Shown piece after piece: positions 36,501 through 51,500 of a stretch of 64,000 nucleotides of DNA. The notes under the pieces are model-generated. The model was not told the DNA's origin and searched no databases. It was given only the letters and a program-made list of their open reading frames with translations. The translations under genes and the position numbers were made by a program. Position 1 is the stretch's first letter; each line of letters opens with the position of its first letter. Where the stretch lies: the NCBI RefSeq assembly GCF_907165205.1, contig NC_058190.1:46426116-46490115 (forward strand), written 5' to 3'. The DNA is from Coccinella septempunctata. Taxonomy: Eukaryota > Arthropoda > Insecta > Coleoptera > Coccinellidae.

Positions 36501-39500
36501 GATGACGTTTGTTGTGGTATGAAGAAGTATGCGGGTATACGGACTATCATTATTATTATTGTTTCAACCTTCTCTTATAATTTGGCTAGGCAGAATAGAG
36601 TTGAAAAAACATTAGCTCGTAGAATGAATTTTCACCATGTTCAAATTTTAAGTGCCCTTCCTCCAAGGTCTCATTCAAGAAGAATATCTTTTTATCGTCA
36701 ATTTCTGATTGGAAACAGTCGATTCGCCTTATCGTTGGAGAAAAATTAATGAAGAAATAATACACCGTGAATCTTCCATTTCTGTCAGAGGAGATAAAAA
36801 ATGAAAGACGTATTCGGAACTAAATTCATGGATCTTCAAATTCTCATTACTTTGTTCCTTGAAACAAATGAATACATCTCTTATTAATTCAGTGTTTTGT
36901 GTTTCAGAAGACTCGATACAGAGTTCATGAAGCAAGATTTAACCAAAGAATAGGTAAAATGATTTTTAACCATGCTGGACCCACTACTATTTGGAGCAGT
37001 AAAAAATTATCTTTCATTTCTTTAGGGCGATAAAAAATTATTTTCAAGGATCTGTAGGATGACCTACGACGAAGTTTTACAGAGTATTTTTCAATCAACT
37101 TCGAAATTTGTCTCGGTTCCTTTTTGAAATCAGAGTCTGCGAAATATTGAAATATTCATATACAATTACACTATGAGTTATTGTTGATGGGGATTTGAAA
37201 ATTCCCGAGATCTATTTTTAGCCGTCAACAACTCGGGAGTTGGCGGTGGGCAACGAAAAAAATTCCAAAATTAAATTGCGATCTTTATCGTTCATTCGAT
37301 ACGCGAAATTATGGGGCAATGGGGCTTGCCAAATATTTTGAGGTAAATGAATTTTTCAAACGGCCTCCCCTACACGACAACAAACCTGCAGGTGGAAAAA
37401 AAAATGAAAAAATGAAATAAGAATTACTGAAACATCCCACATAACATATTTCGAAATGTGGAAACCATAAAAAATGTTCAATGGTAGGTTTAAAAATTCA
37501 TTTTTGTGAAAATCGTATAATCTGCTTTGAGTTATGTACAGGCTGGCGAAAATTCGTCGTCTACTGAGGGCATCTCGAGAACTAGAGCAGCTAGAAGAAA
37601 ACTGATGACACATGTAAGAACTCTCCTTCAGAGGAACAAAGAATAGTGAAAATCGTAGCCTCCTACGATTCTTCTTTTTGAGTTATTAGCAGAAACTTAG
37701 ATTTCGAAAAGTTTTCATTGCTTTTTTGTATTTGAAGTTACAGATCTGAAACTTGAACCTTCTACAGGCACTTTTTTGCGTAGAATCCACTGACGAGCTC
37801 AAAATATTTTTTCACTTCGGATCATTAGGCGAACTTTCGTTTTCTGAAATGTCAATTTTTATTGAATTTGTAATTTTTGAATCGGAAAAAACTTCTGTCA
37901 GTAGATTCTACGTATAAAAGTGCCTAAAAAGGTTAAAGTTTCAGATCTGTAACTTCAAAGACAAAAAAGTTACTTCTCGAAATCGTCAAAATCTCATTTT
38001 TTGCTGATAACGAAGAATCGTAGGAGACTACGGTTTTCATCATTCTATGTTTCTCTTAAACAAGGCTTGGAAATGTGTCATCCGTTTTCTTTCAGCTGCT
38101 ATAGTTTTCGCAAACCCTGTATATCGTCATTCTAGGTGTTTCCACAAAGAAAATTCTAATTCGGATTCAAGGCGTAGAAAATAATTCCTTGTATAGAAAC
38201 AAGTGGGACAATGAGAAGAGCATTATGAGCATTAAATACTATTGGTCAATTATTCCTTCAGATAATTCCATAGTTTTCATTCATGGTTGAAAATAGTATT
38301 TTTTCTATAAAATCTACACCCATAAGGGAATGTTATGATGCCGTGAAAAACCATTCATAAATGAACTGATTCAATTCTTTCTAATTCTGATTTTCCACTC
38401 GTTACATTTGCTACGCAATCTTAAATTAAGAAGCAACCCCTACACAAACACGAATATAATGGAACAGTCATCACCATTTCACCCATAACACATTCGACCC
38501 TACAAACAGAAAACCCATTATCCGAAACGTGACGGAATGAACGAAAAACAGACATCGAAAAAAATTACTAACCGTTTGAACCAACACTTATCCTTTCTCA
38601 ACGCACCACCCATTTCCGGACACGTACGATCGCATGATCCATCATTTTCGAACGATCCAAAACACGACCTACCCAAATGAACGACACTACGATGACGACG
38701 TTTCGGGGGAAAGTAGAGACCTCACTGCGTGAAAAGTTGGCCTTTGAAAGAGGAAAACGCTGGTCGGAGGGGAAAACTCCCTCTCTCCAATCACTGAAGG
38801 AACAAGCGCTCTAATGATGGGAGGGTTGGAGGGGTATATTTCCCGGCACGTTCGGAAAAAAGACCTGAAGTTTCTGAGGGCTGATCAAGATACTTCCAGT
38901 GGATCTAGTTTTGGATACTCGAGAAATATTTAGTTCGAAAAACTAACTTAGTTTCATCCTTATTGGCCTGTCATTTTTTATAATCTCAGTAGAGTGAGTA
39001 GAATTTGGTAGAACAGATGATAAACTCATGTTCTGGCTTTTCATGTTGAGAAAACGAAGTTTTCAAATTAACTGTATATTATTCGACTAGTAGGTGAGGA
39101 GATCCACCTTCTACACAATATGATATATTGTTTCAAGACTTCAGGGGAATAAACCTCCTTGAAAACTGTATCTATTGTATTGCGGATACACAGGGTGTCC
39201 CGTATTCGATGCTCACTGAGAGCAACTCGAGAACTATAACGAGAAAAATCTTCAAGGACCACCGATCTCTTTTTTCGAATTGATTAGATATCAGAGATCA
39301 GATCGTGAATATCTTGCTTCGTTCTAGAGTTAGGCGTTTCTGCAAAATGATTGTTTCATATATCGCTTTACATACATATCTTGGTTTCTTTTCCAGATAT
39401 TTGACTTACTCAAGTGTACTGCTCTTTCGAGTTGCTCCTATGTTTCTATCGAAGTTTCGATTCAATTTATATGTATGTATTCTTTTTATATGATGTTATC

Positions 39501-42500
39501 TTTATCGAAACGGATGCATGAGCACAATAGATGCAGTTACACAATAGACACAAATTGAATCTCTGAATAAATTTAAAAAAAATTATATACAGGGTGGGCA
39601 AAATTCGTTGTATACTGAGGGGATCTCGAGAACTATAGCCGCTAGAAGAAAACGGATGACACACCTGATGATTCGAAATAAAAAAATATTTTAAGCTCAT
39701 CAGTGGATTCTACGTAAAAAAGTGCCTGTAGAAGGTTCAAGTTTCAGATTTGTAACTCCGAAGACAAAAAAGTTATGAGAACTTTACGAAATTGTCAAAC
39801 TCAAAAAAGTATTGTAGGAGGCTGCGGTTTTCACCATTCTTTCTTTCTCTAAAAAAGAGCTCGGAAATGTGTCATCCGTATTCTTCTAGCTGCTATAGTT
39901 CTGGATATCCTCTCAGTAGACAACGAATTTTGCCTGTACAGTGTCTTTGACTCGTACAAATATTTAAGCAATAGCTTCTTGAGGTTAAAAGCTGGCTTCA
40001 ATTTGGAGTAGTTTGTTTATTGTCATTTCGTTTATATTTTTGATCTGACTCTTTTTCATTGTGACTTAGGGTTTCATGTGGAAATAAAGAATATTATTAT
40101 AATTATTTAAGAAACAATGGGGGCACCTTATATACAGGGTGAATCTTTGACTAGTACATATATCTTAACAGTAGATTCTTGTGGTCAAAAGAAACACGTT
40201 TTTCCTTTACCATTTTTTCGGCTATTTTTTGGATCGGTTTGAAAGATACAGGGTGTTGAAAAACCATAAAATAATGTTATTTTTAGTTCACAAACGGTTT
40301 TATCGAATGAAATGTTTTTCGAAAACAAAATATCATCCACGTCTTCCAGTTTTCGCATTATGACCTGTACGTACCCAAAAATACCAAAAATTCAAAGAAG
40401 CCAACTCTTCAAACTAAGTTGAACGCTTTATTATGAATATTTGAACGTTTTGTAAAATAAAAGTATTCTTCATGTTTTCTCGTATAATGCGCCGTTTTCG
40501 AGTAATTTGATGTTCAAACATTAAAAAATATCTGTGAAATATAAAAAAATTGGGTACTTTGTCTGAATTCACCCTTTGTTCAAAAGATCCGCAGATGTGT
40601 AGTGTCACAGATTTAGCTAGTTATTCTGTTAGGTAGTTTTGTTTTTTCAAGGGAGGCACAGCTCATTATGAAAACTTAAAATGGCTTCAACTTTTTATCA
40701 GGGCTGAATCAGAAAAAATGGTATATGAAAAAAGTGTTTCTTTTGCCCTCAAGAATCTACTGTTCAAATATTTGTACGAGTCAAAGACTCACCCAGTATA
40801 CACGCCCCTGACCTACTCAAACTCTCGGACGGAAGTTTCCTTCCAAGAAGAATAACAACTAACAAATTTATGCGTGATTCGTGAGCCCATTGAACGCTTG
40901 AATGGATCCAGCCGAGCATCCGTATCAATTCCAGAAGCTGTAGGTGGTTAACGTCTTCAATGGTATATCGTTTTGGAATATCTCCACTACGTGTTACCTG
41001 GCATAAGGCACAATGCGCTTCTCCCGCTACAATTTCAATAAATTATGAGGAATTATATAACGACATTAATCATCTTGTCAGCTTTGTCGTTGCGATTAAG
41101 GCTCGCGCATTGTGAATTGAAACGGAATAAATTGCGGTGCTTGGTCCAGATAGATCTGGAAAAGGCACATTCCACAGTGAAGATTGCGCGAATTCAAACG
41201 TTGAGGAGGACAGTTTTTCTAGAAAATGGTACAGCAGAAGCTGGGAATGGGGCTTAGATGCAGAATATCGACCGTTTTTCAAACGCCTGCGATGATTTAA
41301 ATGAAATTTTCCGTCGGTTTGCATGAGGTATGAATTTACAATAGACCCCGGTAGATGGCGTTTCAAAAATGTTTCCCAAACGGCTGGAACGATTCAAATG
41401 GAATTTTGTGCGTTGGTTCCAGAGTTACATGACAGGACAACGTCTGTCGGTGCCTCAAGTGGTTTCAAATACAAGGTTGACATAATTTAAATGACAGTAG
41501 ACGCTCCTGCAGTAATATACCCAACTTAAACGACACCCAATAGGCTACCAACACTCAAAAACGATAAATTTCATAGCGAGATCGAAGCCGACGTTCCAGT
41601 TCGTAATTCTTCAGCGAAATTGCATAATTTCGATGGTACAACATTCGACGGTAACGGTGAATAAAACCTGACGATTGGCCCGCAAAACCGGTACGGCATT
41701 ATCTTTTTCTTTTCAATTCCGACCGGACCACACCTCCGGAGACATGTCCCGTATCACGTCTACCTTGACGGTCTGCCTGCCGGTACTTCTGCGGTGGTGC
41801 TACTCCGATTTTATCAGCCGAATTGCGCAACGGATCTAGTCCGCCGGTTGTGGATTTCGCAAATCGGTCCGTTCAGGTGACTCAGCGTTCGTGGAAAGAG
41901 GCGAATCGGCGTGTTCGATGACTATCAGAAAGGGGACAACACCTCAAAATGAACACATACCGCATACACGTGTATTATACGTTTAAATCAAGAAGCAAGC
42001 TTCATCTTGATTAATAGCTGAATTTTGTAACCTAAATTCAACCTATAATCAACGTATATGATTCAACTCGATACTAGTCCTTATCGTGTTCCTACAATGT
42101 ATATATATTCAATAAAGATTAAGGAACATCAATCACATCAAAGTTGAATATGAAACTATTGGCAAAACCGTTAATCTAACCACCAATATGAAACGTGACT
42201 TTACCGTGCTTTTCAACGTATATTCAATAAGAAAGATTATGTCAACGTTGAATGCGAAACCATTCAACAATCCGTGATATTAGCAATCAATCTGGAACGT
42301 ATTATTGTCGTGTGTCCTCAACGTTTAATCAATAGGACGTAAGAAACGTTACATCAACGTGTTTAGCCACCACTAACGTTATTGTTGAATTCCCAAAGCT
42401 CAGATGAAGTACTAGAATTGTTTTTGTTATGTGATACTTCATTCAGTTGTTCTGGAGGGAAGTATCAAATATAGAAACACCTTTCACCTAATTTTAAGAC

Positions 42501-45500
42501 ACATTGTGTATGGGCTCGGTGGAGAAGCGTTCAGTGAACTTGAAAAGCAATTACTGACGCAGAGTTCGATTCCTAGCTTGGTATGGGTGTTGGAATGTGT
42601 TGTCTTAAAAGTATGAACGGAAACTATAAATGATGAAAGAATGATAAAGCCTTTGGAGACAATGAATCAAGAACAAGAATTAAATCAGATGCATTCCACA
42701 GGCTGATATGAATATCTAGTGTTACGATCTGAATCGAACTAAACAATTGTCTTCGTCTGGGATCCGATCTGGGGCGGATTGTACCAGATCTTGTTTCATA
42801 ATAGATGGCTCTCGAGTACAACTCGATAATACTCAGGAGCTGCTACCAGTATTCAATTAGAGTCCGTCAGTTCTAAACGTTACCATCGGAAAAGGAGTTG
42901 TGTTGCTCTTGGTTCGGTCAAATGATACCGAAACCATGGTCAGCATCTACTCTTCTTCGGTGGAACGTTCTCCATGACGATGACGAATTGACTAGTTCGA
43001 TGCAGAACGTTACACTCGTTGATATTTATATTAGCGGGTGGTATGCATCTGAATTAATTCAAAATTTGTTCTATGTCTATGGAAGACGAAACCAGGATGA
43101 ATGGAAAATATGGAATGGAAAATTGATGGTTAATAGATGCAGAAAAGACTAAAAATATTGTTGTATCGTCTAGAATTTGAATCTCAGCAACGCAATTCCG
43201 AAAAGAATTTGCATCGTTATTTCTCCCTATAATTTGGGTTACAAAGAGAGGTGTTATAAACCTAGAATAAACGTGAATTGGTAACGTTGCGTGAAACTAG
43301 GAAAAGACCTATTTCTTAAGGATATTTTGTCTTTTATTGAACGATAAATAATAGGAGCTTTATTCGAAAAATGCAACGTGTTCATTGGGCTGATCATCGG
43401 GTTTGATTCGAGATAAGTGTGTATGTTGCCATTGAACCGTTGTTCTCCGTGAATTTCGAGGGCCAAGGCCAACGGTCATGGTCCCTCATCTACCGAGGGC
43501 AAAACACTGCTTCACCGTATCCAAAAACCCCGGCCGCCACCTGCATTCGTTTTCGCGTGTCCAAAAATAACGCCTCGCAATAATTTTTGGCACCTCGTTC
43601 CCGATAATTCGTATGCGTCGGAATTCGGACTGTCGTGGGTTACGTAAATAACGCGTTAGATAATGAAAATTGACGTAGATCGGAATATCGTTCGGATTTT
43701 CATTCTTGCGCGGCCTAAAGTTCCTTGTACACAATCCGGTTTTTACCCGATGACAACCCGATGAAAAATAATTGATCATCAGGTTTTATCCGTACGGCGC
43801 CTTTGGCACGTACCGCGTTCGTATTCGAATGCTTAAAATTTACTTATTTTCCATCTCATCAATCAATCTTTCGAAGTCCCTTTTCAACCCAGCGCAAATA
43901 TTTTCATTTCATCTCTGTAATTAGACGAATAGCAACTTACTGTTAGTTAATCTATGCTCATGGATTTCGAAATGAAAAAAAGCAAGTGAATATACGCTGC
44001 CTTAAACCCACATTTATGACAGTAGGAATTAGGAAATGTGTGAAAAGTGTCACTGAAAATTGCCCCTTACTTCCCAAAGAGCCCTCTACCATTGTCCTAG
44101 TAGAAAATAAAAAAAATTTGAATCTAGAAAAGTGCCTAAGTTTCACCAATATTGAAAACGTTTTTCAGAGCCTAACCTAACAGTTTCCAACTTGATCAGA
44201 TCTGTACTGTCAAAAATATTTGTAAAACCTTTTCACTGGGTGTCTATGAAGAGCGATTTCAGTCATGTCATCGTTTTTCTCATGTTTTCATCTCACAACC
44301 TGCTCTACTCGACTCCGATATTCGAAATTCCGAGTCTACAAACTCTATTGATAAATGTAATTTTAATCTATACCGTCCTTGACAGGATAGAAACATATGC
44401 TAGGATCGAAGCCAAATAGTTCGCAAACGTAACAACTACATCAACATCATTTCGAAAACAGTCGATAAGTTTTTAATAAACTTGAGAGATAAGCACCGAC
44501 AAGTACCGAAAAAATTTTTCCACAAAATCGAGATTTATTATATAATCCCTATTTCCTCCATTCATCGGTGGGCTATTTTGAAATTGAAGTAGAGGGATAA
44601 TTTCGTCGTAAATATACTCCAATCTGATACTCTGATGCCTATGTCAATTTATGAGAAGTCTGTAATACTAATTTATTCATGAGGTTTCGATTGAGGATAA
44701 GGAAAAGTAAACAGAATAATTTCAGTTCCAATGCAAAGAAAAAAATTGTGGACCAATATAATAATACCATTTCTAGGACAACAATATTTAACATGAAAAT
44801 ATTACTTCATGATCTTCCTATTAACTTTCCTTTATGCACAATTCTAATCAACCGAAAACCTATCCAATAATGAGTTCCGCAACCATAAATACACCCATCC
44901 TGTTTTATGCGCTGCCTTGTTGTGCAATCGCGTGGCGGACCTCGCTCCAAGGCTTTAATCAGGATAAGTTTGAGTTGCAAATACACGCAGGATGGTATTT
45001 TTGCACCTAGACCATTCCAATTAACTAAATGGACCCTTCTGTCTCTGCCAAATAAACATGCTTCGTTGACATGTGTATTTAGTTTCTATTTACGTGCAGT
45101 AATTATTGTTTAGAGTGGAACCGCAACGCTTTCATGTTCTTTGGTGGTGCGTTTTTGTCTTATTTTGCGAAAACACGCGTTCGAACAAAACACGAGGAGG
45201 ACGTGGATTCATTTGCTCACTATGTTTAGAAATGAGAAAAAAAAAGTATAATCGCAATCTTGAAAGTTGCAGGTCGGAATTGTGAGATTCTGAGTTCCGA
45301 GGTACAAGTCAGGGGGAAATTCTGACTTGAAAATTGAAATTCTGAGATACAATTCTGACTTACGGAGATTCAAGCCAGAATTCTGAGATTCAAGTCATGA
45401 ATCTGAGATTGAAGACAGGTATTTGAGAAGGAATTGGAGAGAGTAGAATTGATCTAATGGCCTTTGTTTTGTTTCACTCCATCCATGGAAGTGTTATGGA

Positions 45501-48500
45501 ATGCCCACTTTAAAAAGCCATGAGAACGATATACAGTAACTGCTTATGAAGTCTATTTAAGTATTCCTTCTCAGAAAAGTCTAAATCATACGGTCATAAT
45601 TCAGAAATGTAAATATTATTTCTGCATTTAAATGCACAAATGTAGGAGATAACTGAAATCATCTACCTGGATATAGAGATACAAACTAATGTTTTGGCAT
45701 TTTTTTTATTTATGGAAGAGCACATTGTTTTTTTTGATCCTAGTCATTACTGAAAAACCAAATGAGTCATAGAATTTCAAGGTTATAATAGCGACGAAAG
45801 CGTTTCCAACAAAAGAATGACATAAATGATAAGGTTTTTCTGGTAATTTCCCAAACGTGAACATTAAATGTGTAACAAACAACTAAAAGCTTTTCTTTCG
45901 AATATTATATGAGGAAAAACATTGTAAACACTCCATTTTAGTATTTCCAACATAATATCCACTAATTCCCAAAGTATTTATCCTGAAACGATAATCATTC
46001 TTCAAGACTAACTGAGAATAGAATCTGTAGCAGCTTTCAAGCTACTAACCATACAAAACCTTTTTGGATTCCTATCCCGATATTACTCAACATTCTACGA
46101 CAAGATACCGAAATTTTCATGAAAATAAAAGCTAACTAATTATCATCGAAGATAAAAACGGAAGTGGTAACGGCGTTTCCAAACGATAGTCACAAGTGCT
46201 TGTAATCGAGAAAATGTAACCGCAGGCTCTGCATTTCAAAATCGACGTAATTCTAAAATAAAGATTTCGTACCAGTTTTCTTGGTAGAAAGATTCTACAT
46301 TGCCAGTTCGAATTATTGGAAACTCCAGGTATAATAAAAAAAAAACCACCTACCTGTCAGGTATCTACGGTATTTCCATTGGAAAAAAAAATTGTTTTAC
46401 GTTGGATCCATACACTAACCAACTCGGCTTGAAAATATCCAATTGATCGATATTCAAACCAATATGTCATCTATCGAAATGATTTTCGCAAAAATGAAAA
46501 AATCTTATGAATGTGCGTAACAGAAAATAAAACAGAAATAACAAGTACATCAAATGATAAAAAACCAAATAATACATGCAGCACTGGCGTTTCCAATTCG
46601 GAACAAGAAAACTGGCAAATTTTGGAAATTTCTCAAGGAATTCTCCAAGAAATCTTTCAAGACGTACAGAAATTTTCCGTCAAGAGTGGAATATATGGAA
46701 AATCTTACCTTATGACGTAATTGACGCACACGACATTTTGGGGTTTTCCAACTTTGTCATATAACAACGTTGCTTGCGTCATCACCCACACATAACCGCC
46801 ATTTTTTGCCAGGAATCTGTATTTTGAAGTCTCGCATTGTCCTTTCGAAAACACTGGAAAAAAATACGAAAAGTTCATGAGACGGTTTGGACTGCAAGGA
46901 ACGCAACACACTGTAAACAGGAATGAAACACAAGTTATATAGAGGGTGTAAATGTATAGGTGCGAAAGAAAGTGTGGGTCTTTTTTTTAGCAGGACCTGC
47001 TACCTAAAAAAACCTGAAGAAAACTTATTGGACTTTTAGTTGGATTTTTATTTTACGCATAATTAAACTTTCAAATTGAGCATTATGAAGATTCTATTCT
47101 ATTAAGTCATGCAATGCCATGGGTTATAGCATTTTATCTGCTCTTGTTCAAGAGCTATATATCGGGTGTGCGGATTATCTCTAGCCAAATTTCAGAGTGA
47201 TTCTACAGGTAATATTCAACAAAAAGTTTCTAGAAAGTATGGTGCAATTATCTTCTGTTGTTAAATTATTCAAGATTCTAATATTTTTCCAATGTTTCAC
47301 AATTTTTCCACTAAAAATATGGCACAACTTAAATAAAAACTTTTTAATCGATTAGTTTTCGAGATATGCTTTGTTGTGAGAGGAATTTTTATTGCAAATT
47401 GCCTATATGAGTCACTCTGTGAAATTTGGAGAGAGACATCTTGTATATTTAAATACAACTTTCTGAGGATCTAACTGGAATTTGATTTGAATCGAAGGAA
47501 GTTTTTAAATTCCAGAACTTCGAGGATTTGATGTTTTGCATGAGCATTTCAACAATGCACCTCGAGTGCACCAATAAAGGTGAAAGATAACTGATGCATC
47601 ACCATTTTCGAGATTTAATAAAACACAATGCCTTATTGCTCATCTGGAGTGTTGAAATAACCCCAAAAACAACAAAGTCTTCTTATTATCTTGTTGTCAC
47701 ATTGCTTCAACCAATTCAAAACGTCCTATTGTGCAAATATAGATAAGAATGCAAATTCCCACTCTCTCGCGCACTGTTATAGAGTTTCTGCTTCAATTAA
47801 ATATCAACGTTAACATCAACAACACATAAAAAATATGAGTTTTCAAAGGTGTTTCACACTTGCCTTTGGCATTCTGTGTTTATTCTGTAATAGTGGTTAT
47901 TGTTTTAATTTGACAAAGGTGAGTAAATTACCCTCATCAAAGATGAAATTATCGATAATTTTTGGTTTCTTGTAGCAGTCGTGCTACTGAAATTTTCACT
48001 TTTCATTTTACATTTTCTGATAACCTATCTACTTCCTTCAATAGGAAATGTTTATCAGCAGAGTATTTAAATTGATATACGTTTCTATTTATAATAAATA
48101 TTTATTTTACTATATCTATACAGGTATCAAACAAAAAAATATGAAACCCCACCTAAAATTTTCTTCTTGAGAAATGTTTTGAGAAACTTTTTAAGATCTG
48201 TGGATGTTAATACCATAGAAAATCAGCAATTTCTAGTTATACAATTTGTATTTAAAGGTGGGGCTTTTTCATTTCAACAGAAATTAGAACTGGTTGAAAT
48301 AAAGCGTTTCACCGAAAATCCTATATAATAAATATATAACATTTTCGTTCAGATTCTCAAATAAAAATCGTCTGAATTTTTTCACTATGGTCATCAGAAT
48401 CTACTTCTTGTCCGAACCCTCCAACAATCATCGTAAAAATGGGGTGAAATAGGGTAACAATAAAAGCACTTTGTGAACATAAACTATCTCATTTTCCTTC

Positions 48501-51500
48501 ACTATTTTCAGCCCAAATTGCACGATACAACTATTTTTTCAAGTGATCTAATGTGACTAATCAGATAGACTCGGATGTACTGAACCATTCATTGTCCAGC
48601 CATATACATTATGTTATGTTTAGTTTTTCCGATGCCGGAGTCACCTTGCACAGTCCCGTACTTGATGTTCGATGAAATTTTGTCGGAATTCTAGGGGGTG
48701 CAGTTCAGCCATCTTGAATATTTTTGGAGAAATTACTTGACCTTCTATAAAAAAAGCCTCAGCTTTGAAAACACCCAATATATGAACCTGAGTTTTGATA
48801 TTTTTTCCAGATTACCGGAACATGGATAGTGGCCCAAACAAGCGATCAAATGGAGGCAACCGCCTGCCCTTTCATCCGAATAAACGAAACCAATAAAAAA
48901 ACAGCAATGATGATTTACGAATCCAACAGAACCAGTCCTTTCCAATTGACGCTTAATAACTCCTATAACAGCATTCACCAAGTGATGGATTCTTTCAACG
49001 CCAATGGAAATATGACAGTTTTCGGCGGTTTACTTCCATTTTACGTGGTTGTCGGCGTGAGATTGAAGAAAGGTAATTTATCCATCACAGATGCATAAAG
49101 CTTTCTTGGCACTCATAAATCAGATTCAAACGTCATTCACTGATTGTCTGTTCAACATTCATCAATCAATTTATGCGCATGTCAAGTCAACATTGACTTG
49201 TACAAATCGCCGTTTACAGAATATAAGAATATTCAGCCATTTTCGAGAAAATTGGCGTTACCGAGAGAAGTGATAAATGATTCACCCCAAAAAAATATAA
49301 TGAAATGAATTTCACGAATACCGAGGCCAAAAAACCACTCCTGTCCGTGATTGCTTATAACCTCACTTTTGTCAGCATTGTCAAACTGACGTTTGGTAAA
49401 CGTCATCATGTATAATTTCTCATTTCCCGAGAAAAATGCTGAATATATCTCGAGAACGCCCATGTTTCAAACTACTTATTTTCGCTTTCAGAAAACGCCA
49501 CCTATTTCGTGTTGACCGGCCGACTGAGCGTTCCCGAAGACGTGAAGAAAAACATGACGAAGCTCTTCAACGAAACCGCCGAGCTGAAAAAAGTCCGCCT
49601 ATATCCCGTAGAGACGGAATCCATAGAATGCAGATTGTACCTGGGGAAACATATCAATAAACCGGACGCTGGTTATCCGGACGTGAAAACCGAGGTGATC
49701 ACTTGGTCCAACGCAACCACCACCACCACTACGATGACGCCGCCCACGACGCCCACCACGAAGAAACCGAACGCCGGATCAGCGCCTTACGTTTCGAACT
49801 TCGCGGTACTCATCAGTATCTTGCTGGTCTGCGCTCAATGATTTCGGCGTAGGATAAGACGAGAGAAGGGCTATTGGAAATTGAGATACATTTTATTTAC
49901 AGCGTGTGAGAAAAGTATTATTTATGAAAAATGTTATATCTGTAAATAAACTCGAACAAATTGATCAAATTATTGATGTTTTATTGTTGCAATATACCTA
50001 TTTAACTATTTGAGCGTATCTTCAACTTGATAAAAGCAATGCCACATTCAATTACGTTGATATTCCACGATTAAAATAAGGAATTAGGCAAGGGACAAGT
50101 GCTCTAGGGGAGGGGGTGCAATTATCCCCTTCACTCCCCCCATAGGACCGCCTATTGTCCACACAGAGAAGATACTACTGAATCGATGTTTTCTTCAGAT
50201 TATTTCAATTTTTGCCAATCAAAGTGTACTCAGATGGAAGAGATATCATCAATGATGTACTAGTCGACCCACATTCCATAATATAATATTTTATTGGATA
50301 ACTTTGGTTGGTGAGTATACAGGGTGTTTTCAAAGATGAGGCTTTTTTTTGACAAAAGGTAGAACTCATCAAAATAAGACGTTTAACGAAAAATTGTATA
50401 AATAAAATATCCAAGATGGCTGAGATACAACCCCTAGAATTTCGACAAAATTTCATTGAATTTCAAGTACGGGACTGTGGAAGGTGACTTCGGCAGGTCA
50501 CTTCTGAGAGAATCATGATTATAGTATCGTACAATTTAGGATGAGAAAAAAATGGAGAAAATCGAGGCAGTTTTTTGAAAGTGCCTATGGTAGTTATGTT
50601 AAAAAACTGCTATGATGTTTCCCCATTTCATTCCATTTTTACGACGATGACTGTGAAAAAATTCTTGAATAATTTAGCCGAATTTCATTGGTGAGATTTT
50701 GAATTATTATTCTATTTTTACACTTGTGTCCTAAGTCTCTTCTGTCAGTTAGTATCGAAATGAGCCATTTCATAAAATCGTGTAAGTTACTAAAAAATAA
50801 TGAGAACAATTCGGCAATCCTAAGTTTCCATTTTCATTACCACGTAAATATCGAACGAGCCAATATCCTAAACGAAACCACATGGTCTCATCAAGAGATA
50901 AGTTTTTCCCACTGCTTTGCGATAATTTAGCTAACAAACGGTCTAGGGTCCTATTAGGATCTATTTCAGTAATCATTTCTTCTTCAACTTAGTCATTTTG
51001 AGAGTTTTGTATAGGTGGTTTTCGATGAAACGCTTCATTTTGACCAGTTCTACCTTCCGTTGAGAAAAAGCCTCACCTTCAAATACACCCTCTATAGGAA
51101 CAATCTGAAGTAGATTCTGAAAGGGAAAAATTTTTCCATGAAGTGTACAAAAAAATGGATTCTTGAAAAATATTGTTTTTCCTGTTGGAATATCACAATT
51201 AAGAAGGCAATAAATGGGTCATGTGTTTTTTCACTTAAAAAAGACATTTATTATTATTATTATCTAACGAAATCGTTGTAGATAACTATAGAGCGCTTAT
51301 ATCGTCATTAGCCGGGTAGTCATCGCTGAGCAATTTGAAAAATGATATCGTTTCATGTAAATTTTCTTTTTCGAACGCGAACGCATTAATTTTCAGCATT
51401 TAGCCACGATAACAATGTGAATATTATCGGCGCATTACAGTTTCGACGTGGAAAAATAAGCAATTTTAAACAGATAGTAAGAAAGTTCCAGAATGTACTA

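Larger units (their letters stand above)
25707..46708. other. sima: HIF intron 7 (21 kb)
   Basis: The largest intron. Supported contents: the putative internal promoter at its 3' end, a PIF/Harbinger-type MITE (26497), family-B copies (27847, 37535, 39587), family-F copies (29940, 40131), a TIR element (31264), a CRE plus HRE-like cluster (33699), a deleted mariner (34266) and a tRNA-bearing insertion (35914). CpG-richer blocks at about 41640..41930 and 43480..43840 may be regulatory. No protein gene was recognised. Confidence 0.65.

Noticed and set aside
36321..36749. 142-codon plus-strand frame
   Set aside because: No match to any transposase, reverse transcriptase or host protein that I recognise; may be old repeat sequence but cannot be supported.
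41045..41257. 70-codon frame beginning with a signal-peptide-like run
   Set aside because: A hydrophobic start is common by chance in AT-rich DNA; no conserved motif, splice site or poly(A) signal supports it.
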